Positions 34,993 through 45,232 of a stretch of 64,000 nucleotides of DNA are shown in pieces. Source of the DNA: Soonwooa sp032078105 (GTDB lineage Bacteria > Bacteroidota > Bacteroidia > Flavobacteriales > Weeksellaceae); assembly GCA_046269235.1 (NCBI GenBank), contig JBJZOS010000002.1, positions 1-64,000 on the forward strand, written 5' to 3'. Position 1 is the stretch's first letter. Each line of letters begins with the position of its first letter. The position numbers were made by a program, and so were the translations under genes. The notes beneath the pieces were generated by a model that ran no database searches, was not told where the DNA came from, and saw only the letters and a list, made by a program, of their open reading frames with translations.

Positions 34993-36486
34993 TTATTTTG
35001 AATTATCGTATCCTGGGTTAGGTAGAATTGGAGAGTTAGCCAAATCTGTTTCACCACGAGGAATTGGGAATGCATTAAGATTAGGATCTGTAGATGCACC
35101 TGCTGGTCTAGCAATAGTTGCCCCCCATCTTCTTAAATCCCACTGACGAAGTCCCTCACCAAGAAGTTCTTTCATTCTTTCAGTTTTTAGCATAGTCATA
35201 TTAACAGAAGTAATAGCGTTTGCTTGTTCTTCTCCACTTACCATTACAGGATTTCCATCTGCATCTAAAACAGGATTTCCAGCTGCATCCTTTTTTGGAA
35301 TAGGTAAAAGTCGATTAGCAATTAGGATTTTGTAATAATTTAATGCTTTAGTAGAGTCTCCTCCATTTAATTCAGCTTCAATACCGTTAAGTAGAATTTC
35401 TTCATAACGTAACATCTTGATGTTATCTGCACCAACAGTATTAGTATATTTACCAGTACCATTGTTGTTAGATAAATATCTAACTGCACTAGCTCCAGAA
35501 CCAACTACAGTTATAAGTTTTTTTCTTATGTCATTAGTTGCATAAGCGTCAAAAGCACTAGCTGAAACAGCAATATTACCATAACCCAATTGGTTAAGTC
35601 TTTGACGGTATGATCCTGTAGACAACGAAGAATTGATACCAACTGCTAATTCGAAAATTGAGTTAGGAGCAGCACCATTCATTACGAATTGGAAAGATAC
35701 CTGATGTAAATCTTGTGTCGCAACAGAATATTTCCCGATCAAGTCATTAGTTAAAGATCTAACCTTAGCATAATCTCCTTTATATAGGTAATATCTAGAC
35801 ATCATCCCTTTAAGGGCATTAATGGAAAGTTCAGTTTTATTACTTGCTCCCACAAAGTTAACTCCTGCAGTCATCAATTGAAGAGCTTTTGTAAAATCGG
35901 CTTCAATTTGTGCTTCAGTTTCAGCAATTGTTGCTCTAGGCATCACTGCTTTTGGGTCATATTTAATAGGTAAAACAATACCCAAAGTTCCATTAGGAAT
36001 ATATTTTTGACCATACAATCTAAATGCATCAAAAAACCCAATTGCTCTTAGTCCGTATGCTTGACCTTGTGCAAATAATGCATTACTTCTATCAGCATCT
36101 GATCCTTGAAGACTAGAGATATTAGTACCAATAACAATATTCGCTTTTGCTATTGCAGTATAAATCTGATTATATGTATTAACCGCATAAGGGTCATTAG
36201 ACAACATTGTATAGTTGTAAACGTTTTGATAATAACCACCTGCTAATGTACTGTACATTTCATCTGAACGAATCTCAGAATAAGCTAAAAAGTCAGCACC
36301 GTAATAAGTTGTAGCTCTCATCGATGAATATATACCTCTTGTAAAGGCAATCACTTCATTAGATGTTTTTAAATCACTAACTATTACATCTTGATTAAAC
36401 TCTCTGTCAACGAAGTCATCAGAACAAGACACTGCTCCGAGTCCTACTATTAGTGAAAGAATTCCAATTTTTATTGTTTTTTTCAT
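34993..36486 (-). CDS. SusD/RagB-family outer membrane lipoprotein
   Basis: A 497-residue SusD-like lipoprotein that caps a SusC channel and binds the nutrient at the cell surface. Seen: a lipobox with GLGAVSCSDDF (Cys21), the helical TPR-like region (ARSNALFAQGQAYGLRAIGF), and the conserved C-terminal KTERMKELLGEGLRQWDLRRW followed by NLNAFPIPRGETDL. It is 13 bases downstream of its SusC partner. No glycoside hydrolase or other degrading enzyme is adjacent, so the substrate cannot be guessed. Length is typical for the family. Confidence 0.93.
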   Translation of the reverse strand: MKKTIKIGILSLIVGLGAVSCSDDFVDREFNQDVIVSDLKTSNEVIAFTRGIYSSMRATTYYGADFLAYSEIRSDEMYSTLAGGYYQNVYNYTMLSNDPYAVNTYNQIYTAIAKANIVIGTNISSLQGSDADRSNALFAQGQAYGLRAIGFFDAFRLYGQKYIPNGTLGIVLPIKYDPKAVMPRATIAETEAQIEADFTKALQLMTAGVNFVGASNKTELSINALKGMMSRYYLYKGDYAKVRSLTNDLIGKYSVATQDLHQVSFQFVMNGAAPNSIFELAVGINSSLSTGSYRQRLNQLGYGNIAVSASAFDAYATNDIRKKLITVVGSGASAVRYLSNNNGTGKYTNTVGADNIKMLRYEEILLNGIEAELNGGDSTKALNYYKILIANRLLPIPKKDAAGNPVLDADGNPVMVSGEEQANAITSVNMTMLKTERMKELLGEGLRQWDLRRWGATIARPAGASTDPNLNAFPIPRGETDLANSPILPNPGYDNSK

Positions 36487-36499
36487 TGTATTAAAATTT

Positions 36500-39316
36500 T
36501 TAGAAGCTAATATTTACACCAAATAAGTAAGACTTAAGAATTGGTAAGCTTAGGTTAGTATAACCAGATACGTTAACTTCTGGATCGAATTTCAGTCTAT
36601 CATCAAATGTATGTGTCCATGCATTGTTGGCCATAACATATACTTGTACTGAATTAAGTCCTGAACCATTTAAGAACTCAGAATTAAATGTATACCCAAA
36701 TCTAGCATTTGACAATCTGATAAAATCAGAATCATATAGGAATCTTGTAGATGCTCTATTTGATAATTTGTTACCACCATATACTGGCTTTGGATTAGAT
36801 GCTGATGTATTAGTAGGCGTCCAATAATCTCCCATTACATCACCGTAACCAGGGTAGTTAATAGTATATTGTCCATCACTATAAGTGTACTGAGCCCAGT
36901 CATCATAGATCTTACCTCCAAATCCATAAGTAAACTGTAGGTCTAGGTTAAATCCTTTATAAGAAATTGATGTATTAGCCCCACCGAAAACATTACTCAA
37001 GAATGATCCTTGTACAGCTTGTTTAGCTTTGTTATAATCATTTGTTGTCTCTCCATCAACACCATTAACGAACCATAGTGGATCACCATTAGCAGCGTCT
37101 ACACCAGCCCATTTTCTCAAATAGAATGTACGAACCCCCTCACCTACACGAATTGTGGTAGTTCCTGAGTTAACATCTCCTCCATAAAGTTCTGTAATTT
37201 CGTTCTTAAGTGTAGATAGGTTAGCACCAATTGACCAATTAAATTGATTTCTATCTCCTTTAAAGACATCAGCATTAACAGAGAATTCAAAACCTTTATT
37301 AACTAATGTCCCAATATTATCAACATAAGATGTTAAACCTTGAGCTCCTGACAATGGAAGGTTATAAATAAGATCTTTTGTCTTTTTGTTATAATATTCT
37401 GCTGAAACTTTTACTCTATCTCTAAATAGCCCTATATCAAGTCCAACGTTAAATGGATTAACTGTTTCCCATGATAAATTAGGATTAAGAACACCTGAAT
37501 AAGTTGCAGCAGCGTAGTCATTATAGTTTGTAGAATAACCATAAAGAGCATATGGATTAGCTGTAACTTGGTTACCTAACTTACCATAAGAACCTCTAAG
37601 CTTAAGCATTGATATTGCATCAATTTCTTTGAAGAAATTAACTCTTGCTAAATCAACACCTAAACCAACAGACCAAAAATTACCCGCTTTTTTACCTGGT
37701 AAAAACTGTGATAAAACATCTCTTCTATATGATGCATCAACCAATACTAACTTATCATAATCATAATGAGCAGTAGCTGCATAACCATATCTTGAAGAAA
37801 TATTCAATGTTCCTTCATAACCGTAAGGTACAACAAAATTAGTAAGTGACTCTAATTCAGGAGTACCAACAGTTATACCTGTTGCTCTTAGGAATTTTCT
37901 ATCAGACTTGTATGCCTCTTGGATTAATGAAGCGCCAATATTATGCATTCCAAATTTTTGAGAATAATCTAAGATATTCTGAACATTGAAATTGAAAAAT
38001 CTATTAATAGACTCTCTTTTATAACCTCCATATCCATATCCATCACCATGTAGTGGATTCCAATACTGATTTTCTTCTACATTAACATACTCAGGCGAAA
38101 AAACAAAACGGTATGTAAGATTTTTTAGAATCTTATACTCTGCAGTAAGATTAGCAAAAGCTCTCAGCGTACCAGCTTGCATGTAGTTTTTCTCCAATAG
38201 ATAACCAGGGTTAAATTGGTTATTACTCAATCTCATTGTTGAAGGACTCCAATACCAACTACCATCGGCATTTTTAGCAGGATCTGTTGGTCTGTTAAAA
38301 TACTGAGCTAAAATCGGGTTAGAGAATGCTCCTCCATCAGACAACGATCTTGTCTTAGAATGAGAAATTTGGAAGTCAGTACTAATCTTTAATTTATCAG
38401 TAGCTTGATATGTTAATTTGGTAGTATAAGAAAGTCTTTTAAAGAAAGAGTTTCTAATAATACTATTTTGGTCAAACATGTTGGCTGACGCATAGTAAGT
38501 AAATTTATCGCTACCACCACTAATACTAAAGTCAGCATTTTGTTGATAACCATCCTTTCTTACGATACTTTGCCAATCCGTACTGTATGGAGACTTAAAA
38601 ACATTAGTAAAAGTTGAATTTACAGCTCCATTTGCAATATCTTCAATTGACAAATTTTTACCAAGATAGTTGTTAACCTGATCTCTTAAATAGATTTTAT
38701 ACTCTTCACCTGTAAATTGTCTATGTCCATCAACAGCTTGTTGGTTAACACCACTATTATAAGAAAAATTGAATCTCGGCTTACCCTTCTTACCTGATTT
38801 CGTTGTAATAACAATTACACCAGCACCAGCATCTGCACCATAAACCGCAGTTGATACAGCGTCTTTCAACACTGTAATTGACTCAACATCATCAGGATTA
38901 AGATTCGCCAAGATATTTGCGGTAGTACTTCCTGTTGTTAAATCTCCATTCGCTACCCTTACACCATCAACGATATAAATAGGAGAAGTTACACCATTAA
39001 TAGAAGAGATACCTCTAACTCTTACATTAGCCATACCCCCAGGCTGTCCGGATGCATTACCAGTTTGCACCCCAGTTACACGTCCCTGCAACATCTTATC
39101 AACAGAAGCTACTGGTACATCCTCTATAGATTTAGCAGACATTACACTAGCAGAACCTGTCAATTCTTGAACGGTCTTCTTTTGTCCAAAACCAACGATT
39201 ACAACCTCTTCAATCTCTTTTGTAGAAGCTGTATCTTTTGCTTTTTGTTGTGCAAAAACTGCTTGTCCTGTAAAAAACAACACCCCAGCAGTTAACACTT
39301 TTAATTTTACATTCAT
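36500..39316 (-). CDS. SusC/RagA-family TonB-dependent outer membrane receptor
   Basis: A 938-residue outer-membrane importer. Seen: a signal peptide (KVLTAGVLFFTGQAVFAQ); a short region with EIEEVVIVGFGQKK, resembling a TonB box; the plug domain (VASVDKMLQGRVTGVQTGN, VRVRGISSINGVTSPIYI, DDVESITVLKDAVSTAVYG, GAGVIVITTKSGKKG); and a beta-barrel ending YLFGVNISF. The N-terminal carboxypeptidase-like domain of many SusC proteins is absent. It forms a pair with the SusD gene after 13 bases and resembles the second SusC at 42364 in signal peptide, promoter and leader. Substrate unknown. Confidence 0.95.
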   Translation of the reverse strand: MNVKLKVLTAGVLFFTGQAVFAQQKAKDTASTKEIEEVVIVGFGQKKTVQELTGSASVMSAKSIEDVPVASVDKMLQGRVTGVQTGNASGQPGGMANVRVRGISSINGVTSPIYIVDGVRVANGDLTTGSTTANILANLNPDDVESITVLKDAVSTAVYGADAGAGVIVITTKSGKKGKPRFNFSYNSGVNQQAVDGHRQFTGEEYKIYLRDQVNNYLGKNLSIEDIANGAVNSTFTNVFKSPYSTDWQSIVRKDGYQQNADFSISGGSDKFTYYASANMFDQNSIIRNSFFKRLSYTTKLTYQATDKLKISTDFQISHSKTRSLSDGGAFSNPILAQYFNRPTDPAKNADGSWYWSPSTMRLSNNQFNPGYLLEKNYMQAGTLRAFANLTAEYKILKNLTYRFVFSPEYVNVEENQYWNPLHGDGYGYGGYKRESINRFFNFNVQNILDYSQKFGMHNIGASLIQEAYKSDRKFLRATGITVGTPELESLTNFVVPYGYEGTLNISSRYGYAATAHYDYDKLVLVDASYRRDVLSQFLPGKKAGNFWSVGLGVDLARVNFFKEIDAISMLKLRGSYGKLGNQVTANPYALYGYSTNYNDYAAATYSGVLNPNLSWETVNPFNVGLDIGLFRDRVKVSAEYYNKKTKDLIYNLPLSGAQGLTSYVDNIGTLVNKGFEFSVNADVFKGDRNQFNWSIGANLSTLKNEITELYGGDVNSGTTTIRVGEGVRTFYLRKWAGVDAANGDPLWFVNGVDGETTNDYNKAKQAVQGSFLSNVFGGANTSISYKGFNLDLQFTYGFGGKIYDDWAQYTYSDGQYTINYPGYGDVMGDYWTPTNTSASNPKPVYGGNKLSNRASTRFLYDSDFIRLSNARFGYTFNSEFLNGSGLNSVQVYVMANNAWTHTFDDRLKFDPEVNVSGYTNLSLPILKSYLFGVNISF

Positions 39317-39344
39317 ATTAACACTATTTAATATTTACTCGGCG

Positions 39345-39376
39345 CAAATATGTTAATAATATTTAACATGACCAAA
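39345..39376 (-). promoter_or_regulatory. Promoter of the first SusCD operon
   Basis: The -33 TTTG (39376-39373), exactly 20 bases and then CATATTTG (39352-39345) match the Bacteroidota consensus except for the first base of the -7 box. The same box and spacing occur before the second SusCD operon, and the leaders share AGTGTTAATATGAA. Confidence 0.7.
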
Positions 39377-39403
39377 TTTTTAACAACTCACACATAAAAT
39401 GAA

Positions 39404-39433
39404 AAGCCACCAAATATGCTATTTGGTGGCTTA
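39404..39433 (-). terminator. Terminator after the T9SS cargo gene
   Basis: The stem AAGCCACCAAATA / TATTTGGTGGCTT, a perfect inverted repeat with a 3-base loop, is followed on the minus strand by a short T-rich stretch. It separates the T9SS gene from the SusC promoter downstream. Confidence 0.75.
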
Positions 39434-39453
39434 TTCTATTGTTGTAATACTAA

Positions 39454-40788
39454 TTATTTCTTAATCATTTTAGTATTTTCGAAACTTCCATCTGTATATT
39501 TAACTTGGATAATATAAGTACCTTTTGTTAAATTAGACACATTGAAAGTTGCACTATTCTCTCTCTTAATAGCCTTACCAGCCATGTCAATAACAGTAGC
39601 TGTTGCAATTTCTTTTGTAGATTTCAATTCAACTTTATCACCAACTGGGTTGTTAGCGATAGTTAACTTAGCTTTAGAAGCGTTAACATCGTTAACAGCT
39701 AAGAATTGTCCTTTAAATTTATAAATTGCACTTATTGGTCCTTCTGCAAGCTGTGCTTGGCTCATCCCGCCCATGTACCCAACTGTAGGACTAATAAATT
39801 GGATTGCACCAGAAGAATATTCAGCTTCACCTGCTGGATAAGTCATGTCTACCCATGTCTGTCCACCGTCTGTTGAGTACGAAGAACTATCTCCTGTAGA
39901 TACATAAGTATTATCAGTACCTGGAACATATACTATACTTGCACCATTAAAATTACCTGTTGGGAATACTTCCGTCCAAGTAGCACCACTGTCAGATGTC
40001 TTCCAAAGACCAATTACACCGTTATCATTCGTTTGAAGTAATCCGTTACTTGAATCTTTAAATGCAAGATATGCCTGACTACCAGCTGTTGTCACACCTC
40101 CGAAGTCAATTGCTGGACTTTGCCAAGCTTGCCAAGATGTACCTTTATCTGGTGAATATAAAATACGTCCTGTATCTGTACCCATCCAAATATTGTTTCC
40201 TTGCACAAATCTAACATGCGTATATCCAAAATCACCGGCAGCAGTTGGAGCTGTTGTCACTTTAGTCCAGTTAGTACCTCCATTTGTTGTTTTATACATT
40301 TCAAAAACGTTATTTACAGGATCTCCTACTGCGATACCCTCGTTTTCGTTCCAGAAATGAACTATATTAGCAAAAGATGCAGCTGCAGTACCAAACTGTG
40401 CAGAAGTTTGCTTAGTCCAAGATGTCCCTCCGTTAGTTGTCTTCCAAACACCGTTTTGACTACCTGATCCAGAAGTTACAACCCAAGCTGTAGTAGCTGT
40501 TGCTGCACTAAAGTCTCCAATAGTAGCTGTTGCAGGTACGCCTGCGATAACATTTGAAGTCCAAGTTGCTCCACCGTCAGTGGTTCTAGTAGTATATTTA
40601 CCTTGATCAGTAGCTGATGTTGCTGCATGATCTGCAAACCAAACAGTGTTAGCATCAACAACTGTCATTGCATACGGATAATGCAATGCTGGTCCTTGTG
40701 TTTGCATACCATCCCATCCTGGTGCTGTTTGTGCAAAAGAAATTCCTGCAATTGCAAGAGCACCTAAAGAAAATAATAATTTTTTCAT
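39454..40788 (-). CDS. BNR-repeat protein with T9SS type A sorting domain
   Basis: A 444-residue secreted protein. Seen: a signal peptide (LLFSLGALAIAGISFAQ); repeated beta-propeller motifs of the BNR/Asp-box kind (TTDGGATWTSN, TTNGGTSWTKQ, TTNGGTNWTKV, SPDKGTSWQAW, TSDSGATWTEV and TDGGQTWVDM), which suggest a sialidase- or photosystem-II-stability-like propeller; and a C-terminal T9SS type A domain of about 75 residues ending in TYIIQVKYTDGSFENTKMIKK. The C-terminal domain would direct it across the outer membrane and to the cell surface. No catalytic residues of a sialidase are evident. It lies between the two SusCD operons. Confidence 0.87.
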   Translation of the reverse strand: MKKLLFSLGALAIAGISFAQTAPGWDGMQTQGPALHYPYAMTVVDANTVWFADHAATSATDQGKYTTRTTDGGATWTSNVIAGVPATATIGDFSAATATTAWVVTSGSGSQNGVWKTTNGGTSWTKQTSAQFGTAAASFANIVHFWNENEGIAVGDPVNNVFEMYKTTNGGTNWTKVTTAPTAAGDFGYTHVRFVQGNNIWMGTDTGRILYSPDKGTSWQAWQSPAIDFGGVTTAGSQAYLAFKDSSNGLLQTNDNGVIGLWKTSDSGATWTEVFPTGNFNGASIVYVPGTDNTYVSTGDSSSYSTDGGQTWVDMTYPAGEAEYSSGAIQFISPTVGYMGGMSQAQLAEGPISAIYKFKGQFLAVNDVNASKAKLTIANNPVGDKVELKSTKEIATATVIDMAGKAIKRENSATFNVSNLTKGTYIIQVKYTDGSFENTKMIKK

Positions 40789-40837
40789 AATAATAAATTT
40801 TAATGATTTTAAAGTTATAAATATAATTATTTATTGT

Positions 40838-40867
40838 TACGGAATGACGGTTAATCATTCCGTAACA
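40838..40867 (-). terminator. Perfect hairpin after the second SusD gene
   Basis: A perfect 12-bp inverted repeat GTTACGGAATGA / TCATTCCGTAAC lies with a 7-base loop between the SusD stop and the T9SS gene. There is no strong T run, so it may be a weak terminator, a processing site or an mRNA stabiliser. It could set the ratio of the SusCD and T9SS transcripts. Confidence 0.5.
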
Positions 40868-40874
40868 TTAAAGT

Positions 40875-42341
40875 TTAATAACCCGGAGCCTGTTTGATAT
40901 TTGGATTATTCTGCATTTCACTATAAGGAATTGGCCAAATAAATCTTCTATCACCAGCAGGAATAACCGTTAATGGCTGGCCTGATGAGTTAGTTTGATA
41001 CTTGCTAATGGTCATGTTATTTCTCTTAAGATCAGAAAAACGAAGTCCCTCTAAGAAAAACTCATAAGCTTTCTGTGTAAGTATCTCCTTTAACACATCT
41101 GGCCCACTAGTAACACTTGGCACATAAGCAGGAAACCTTTTATCTTTAACCCAAGTAGTAACAGTTTGAGAAGCTAAACTTGGATTACTATGAAACTGCG
41201 CCTCAGCTTTAATAAAAATTGCTTCAGACTTTCTCAATTGTATCAAGTCTCTCGCTCCTGATAGGTACTTTCTAACATCAATAGGTTTAGGATTATCCGG
41301 ATATTTTGGAGAATCCACTGTTGGATTAGTCATATACCAACTGTAAGCTCTTACGTCTCTTGTGGCAGGTGTAGCGCCTGTGACATTTGCAATGTTCCAA
41401 AAAGCACGTGCCATAAAGTTTTGGGTATAACGCGAGTTAGTTCCCCAATAATCTGTCAACCCATGTGGTGTAATAGAGTTAAACTCTAATTGAAAAATTG
41501 TCTCGCTAGCCGACTCTTCCCCACTATTGAAAAACTGAGATGCAGCACCTCTTTCTAGGAAAGGAACGCTAGTATCATCAATAACCTTTTGAGCATAGTA
41601 TTCAGCTTTGACATAATCTTTTTTAAATAGATATGCTCTGGCAAGCAATAACTCAACTGCTAGTGGACTAAAAGAATTCTTCTTGCTATAAATTTCTCCG
41701 ATAATATTATTATCTTCGAAATAAGATAAAGTAGACTCTAAATCAGTAATAACATTATCGATTACTTTACCTACGGATTCACGAGGTAATTTTGCTTTGA
41801 TATCATATGTTGTAGGATAAGGTACACCTAGAGACTGATCTCCCTCTCCATAATTTGGAGAAAAATAAGTCAACAAAGCCATGTAGTTATAAGCTCTGAT
41901 AATTTTAGCATGTGCAAATAACTCTCCGTTCTTATGAACTGCGTTTTCATCTTCAGGAATTTTTCCATCAAAACCTAACACAAAATTAGCATTTGCGATA
42001 GTGTTGTAGAAGGCACTCCAAAGACCTCCTCCAGCACCGCCTTCTACTTGAATATGCGTACCACCATTAGTCCCTACAAAATATCCTGAGTTAGATTGTG
42101 ATACAAAACCTATATCACCTGTAAGTTCTTGAAAGGTAAAATGATCTCCTCCAAAACCACTTGTATTAGAAAGTTTTGAATAAAGCCCTTTTATCGATCT
42201 CTCTAGATCGGCATTATTCTTTAAGGCATTTTGATCTACTATTATTAATCCAGCCTCAGAATAATTCTCCTCGAACATGCTGTCTGAACACGAAAATAAT
42301 AAAGACCCTAAAAATAATGATAATATAATTTTATTTTTCAT
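40875..42341 (-). CDS. SusD/RagB-family outer membrane lipoprotein
   Basis: A 488-residue SusD-like lipoprotein, partner of the SusC at 42364. Seen: a lipobox LLFSCSDSMFEE (Cys18); the conserved HAKIIRAYNYMALLTYF region; PLAVELLLARAYLFKKDY of the TPR-like fold; and a C-terminal block AYEFFLEGLRFSDLKRNN then IPAGDRRFIWPIPYSEMQNN. The domain order is the family's. It differs strongly from the first SusD, so the two systems probably take up different nutrients. It begins 22 bases after the SusC stop. Confidence 0.93.
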   Translation of the reverse strand: MKNKIILSLFLGSLLFSCSDSMFEENYSEAGLIIVDQNALKNNADLERSIKGLYSKLSNTSGFGGDHFTFQELTGDIGFVSQSNSGYFVGTNGGTHIQVEGGAGGGLWSAFYNTIANANFVLGFDGKIPEDENAVHKNGELFAHAKIIRAYNYMALLTYFSPNYGEGDQSLGVPYPTTYDIKAKLPRESVGKVIDNVITDLESTLSYFEDNNIIGEIYSKKNSFSPLAVELLLARAYLFKKDYVKAEYYAQKVIDDTSVPFLERGAASQFFNSGEESASETIFQLEFNSITPHGLTDYWGTNSRYTQNFMARAFWNIANVTGATPATRDVRAYSWYMTNPTVDSPKYPDNPKPIDVRKYLSGARDLIQLRKSEAIFIKAEAQFHSNPSLASQTVTTWVKDKRFPAYVPSVTSGPDVLKEILTQKAYEFFLEGLRFSDLKRNNMTISKYQTNSSGQPLTVIPAGDRRFIWPIPYSEMQNNPNIKQAPGY

Positions 42342-42363
42342 TGTAATTGTTGTAAGAATTTAA

Positions 42364-45204
42364 TTAGAAATCAATCGTTGCACCTACCATAAATTGTCTC
42401 ATTAATGGCATTGTTTGATCATATAATCCCATACCACCTATAGTCCCCATGTGGTTACTATTAGATTCTGGATCGAAAGGTAAATTTTTGTCAAATGCAA
42501 ATGTCAATAAGTTAACTCCTCTAACATACATGTAGACATTATTAATACCATCAATCTTTAATTGATCTTTATTTAATCTATACCCTAATTCTGCACTTTT
42601 CAATTTGATATTATCTCCTTTATACAAATATCTTGTTGAGTGATATTTAGTAACTGTATTACCAGCTCTAAATTGCGGTCTTGTTGCACCAGTATTAGTA
42701 GGCGTCCAAGCATTAAGAACATCAGCCACTTGATTATCTTTAACACCTTGTCCATCATTATTCATGTATCTTCCCCATAGATCATACACGTAGAAATCCC
42801 CTTGATAAGTTAGTAAGAAACTTAACGAAAAATTCTTATAGCTAAACGAGTTTGTTAATCCTGCTGTATGCGCTGGTAAAGCATTCTTCCCTGTGAAATC
42901 AGAAACAATAGATGCACTAGTACCAGAACCATTACTTAAAGTAGTATGTGTCCCGTTTGTATACCATTGAGCGTCCCCGTTAGCACTATTAACCCCTGCA
43001 TAATGTGCTAAAAACCATTCTGTAGGATTATGTCCAACCACAAAACGTTTAAATCCATCAACGCCAACATATGGCCCAAGAATCTTAGTTACAACAGACT
43101 CATTATAACCGTAGTTAGCACTAACAGACCAGTTAAAATCACCTTTTCTAAAGACATCATAAGAGATTGTAGACTCAATACCTTTTGATTCATGTTCAAG
43201 TGCATTACCTACAAGGTTACCAAAACCAGTTGATGGTGCGTTAGGAACCTGAGTTGTTAACTGATCTAAAACAATATTCTTATAAACATCAAATGATAAT
43301 TTAAGTCTATTTTGAACAAAGCCTAAATCTAAACCTATATTATACTTTCTTGAAGTTTCCCAACCTAACTCTGTATTTCCAGGATTATTAATCGCCGTAC
43401 CGTTTTCAAGCATATATGTAGCCACTCCAAGAGTCGGTTTGCTAAGGTATTGGATGTTTCCAATATTCCCTACCTCACCATAACTAGCACGTACTTTCAA
43501 CTCATTGAAATAATTTCCAATATTTCCAAATTTATGAAGATTTACGTTAGCACCTGTCGCCCAGAAGTTCCCTTCTTTTCTATCATCACCAAAATGAGAG
43601 TATTTATCTCTTCTAAAAGATCCCATCACATTGAATAAATCTTTGTATCCATATGAAGCACGACCGATTAATCCTATCAAGTGACTTGAATCGTTGTATG
43701 ACCAAGCCAAGTAAGGCGTTGGTCCCCACTGTAGGTTATTCTGCTCATAGTGATCACTGTCAAATCCTGTAGATGCAGCTTGAGAACGCTTAGTCCAAAG
43801 TTGCGTATATTCAGTTCCTGCTGAGATATTAATCTTGTGATCATCATTAATTGCCCAATCATAGTGCAAGAAGTTAGACCAGTTCAAAGTCGTATAGCCG
43901 TAGTCACTTTGAAGTGCAAGCCCTTTAATGCCTTGTGTAGGATTATTACCATCTCCAAAATCCGGATTACGATATTCCGACTCATCATAATAGTTGTAAT
44001 CCATACCCAAATTAGTCGAGAATCTCAAATTAGGTAAAATGCTATAATCTAAACCAAATGAAGAAAGGATTTTAGTAATCGCTGATTTTCTTTTGTTGAT
44101 ATTTTGAATTGCTACTGGGTTAAAATCTTCCCCTGCCGAAGTTACTATATTAAAATTATATGTTCCGTCTGCATTGTAGATAGGGCTAGTTGGTGATGCA
44201 AATCTAGCGCTCAAAACAGGGTTTGCGAAGTAACCATAATCCAAAGGCCCCCATTGTGTTCCTCTAGAAATTATGTTTGAAAATGCCACATTAATCTTAT
44301 CAGATAATTTAGCATTAAGCTTTACCGTTGCGTTAATCCTTCTGTACAGTGCATCACGGATGATACCTTCTTGTTCTGTAGAACCAATAGAAGCATATCC
44401 TTTTATCTTTTCATTACCAAAAGAATAATTCAAACCATACTTATACAATCCTGTAGAAGATCTACGAGTTGCCTTTTGCCAATCTGTATCAGTCTTTCCG
44501 TCCCAGCCAAGAATCCCTTGAGCACTAGCGGTAGCCTTTTCAAGACTTTCACCATTACTCATATAACCCATGATAAGTGCTTGCTTTTGTTGAGCGGCAT
44601 TAAGAAGCGTGTACTTTTCATAAGCTACGCCACCAACGCCATACTCCATGTTAAGGGTTAACTTTCCACGACCGCCTTTACCTGATTTAGTTTTGATGAT
44701 AATTACCCCAGAAGCTCCTCTTGAGCCATAAAGTGACGTTGTTGCCCCATCTTTAAGAACCTCAACCGATTCGATATCCGAAGGATCAATTAAAGACAAT
44801 CCATTAGAAGAAGTAGCTACACCAGCCTGGTCACCCGACGTCACGGGCACCCCATCGATAATATATAGAGGTTGGTTGTCACCTGTCAAACTACTAATAC
44901 CTCTAATAAGGACTTTAGCATTTGACCCAGGTTGTCCACTATTTGAACTAATAACGGCTCCCGAAACCTGTCCAGCAATAGCTAAGTCAACAGAGATTGC
45001 AACCGGCTTTTCCAATGCCTTTGCAGAAACCAAAGAATATGAGCCTACCTTCTGCTCTTGTGTTTCTTTGATACCGTAAGTTCCCAAAATGACTACTTCC
45101 TCGATAGTATTAGTAACCGTATCGGATTTCTTTTTTTGTGCTAGCATTGAGGCTCCCATAAAAAAAATGGCCCCAGCGCTTAAAACTCGTAGTTTTACGT
45201 TCAT
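42364..45204 (-). CDS. SusC/RagA-family TonB-dependent outer membrane receptor
   Basis: A 946-residue outer-membrane importer, paralogous to that at 36500. Seen: a signal peptide (RVLSAGAIFFMGASMLAQ); NTIEEVVILGTYGIKETQ near the TonB box; the plug (DLAIAGQVSGAVISSN, VLIRGISSLTGDNQPLYI, DIESVEVLKDGATTSLYG, ASGVIIIKTKSGKGG); and the barrel ending MRQFMVGATIDF. Like its paralogue it lacks the carboxypeptidase-like N-terminal domain. It is followed after 22 bases by its SusD. Its promoter has the same box, spacing and leader as the other operon, so the two may be expressed together. Confidence 0.95.
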   Translation of the reverse strand: MNVKLRVLSAGAIFFMGASMLAQKKKSDTVTNTIEEVVILGTYGIKETQEQKVGSYSLVSAKALEKPVAISVDLAIAGQVSGAVISSNSGQPGSNAKVLIRGISSLTGDNQPLYIIDGVPVTSGDQAGVATSSNGLSLIDPSDIESVEVLKDGATTSLYGSRGASGVIIIKTKSGKGGRGKLTLNMEYGVGGVAYEKYTLLNAAQQKQALIMGYMSNGESLEKATASAQGILGWDGKTDTDWQKATRRSSTGLYKYGLNYSFGNEKIKGYASIGSTEQEGIIRDALYRRINATVKLNAKLSDKINVAFSNIISRGTQWGPLDYGYFANPVLSARFASPTSPIYNADGTYNFNIVTSAGEDFNPVAIQNINKRKSAITKILSSFGLDYSILPNLRFSTNLGMDYNYYDESEYRNPDFGDGNNPTQGIKGLALQSDYGYTTLNWSNFLHYDWAINDDHKINISAGTEYTQLWTKRSQAASTGFDSDHYEQNNLQWGPTPYLAWSYNDSSHLIGLIGRASYGYKDLFNVMGSFRRDKYSHFGDDRKEGNFWATGANVNLHKFGNIGNYFNELKVRASYGEVGNIGNIQYLSKPTLGVATYMLENGTAINNPGNTELGWETSRKYNIGLDLGFVQNRLKLSFDVYKNIVLDQLTTQVPNAPSTGFGNLVGNALEHESKGIESTISYDVFRKGDFNWSVSANYGYNESVVTKILGPYVGVDGFKRFVVGHNPTEWFLAHYAGVNSANGDAQWYTNGTHTTLSNGSGTSASIVSDFTGKNALPAHTAGLTNSFSYKNFSLSFLLTYQGDFYVYDLWGRYMNNDGQGVKDNQVADVLNAWTPTNTGATRPQFRAGNTVTKYHSTRYLYKGDNIKLKSAELGYRLNKDQLKIDGINNVYMYVRGVNLLTFAFDKNLPFDPESNSNHMGTIGGMGLYDQTMPLMRQFMVGATIDF

Positions 45205-45232
45205 ATTAACACTAATTTGATATTATAGTTTA

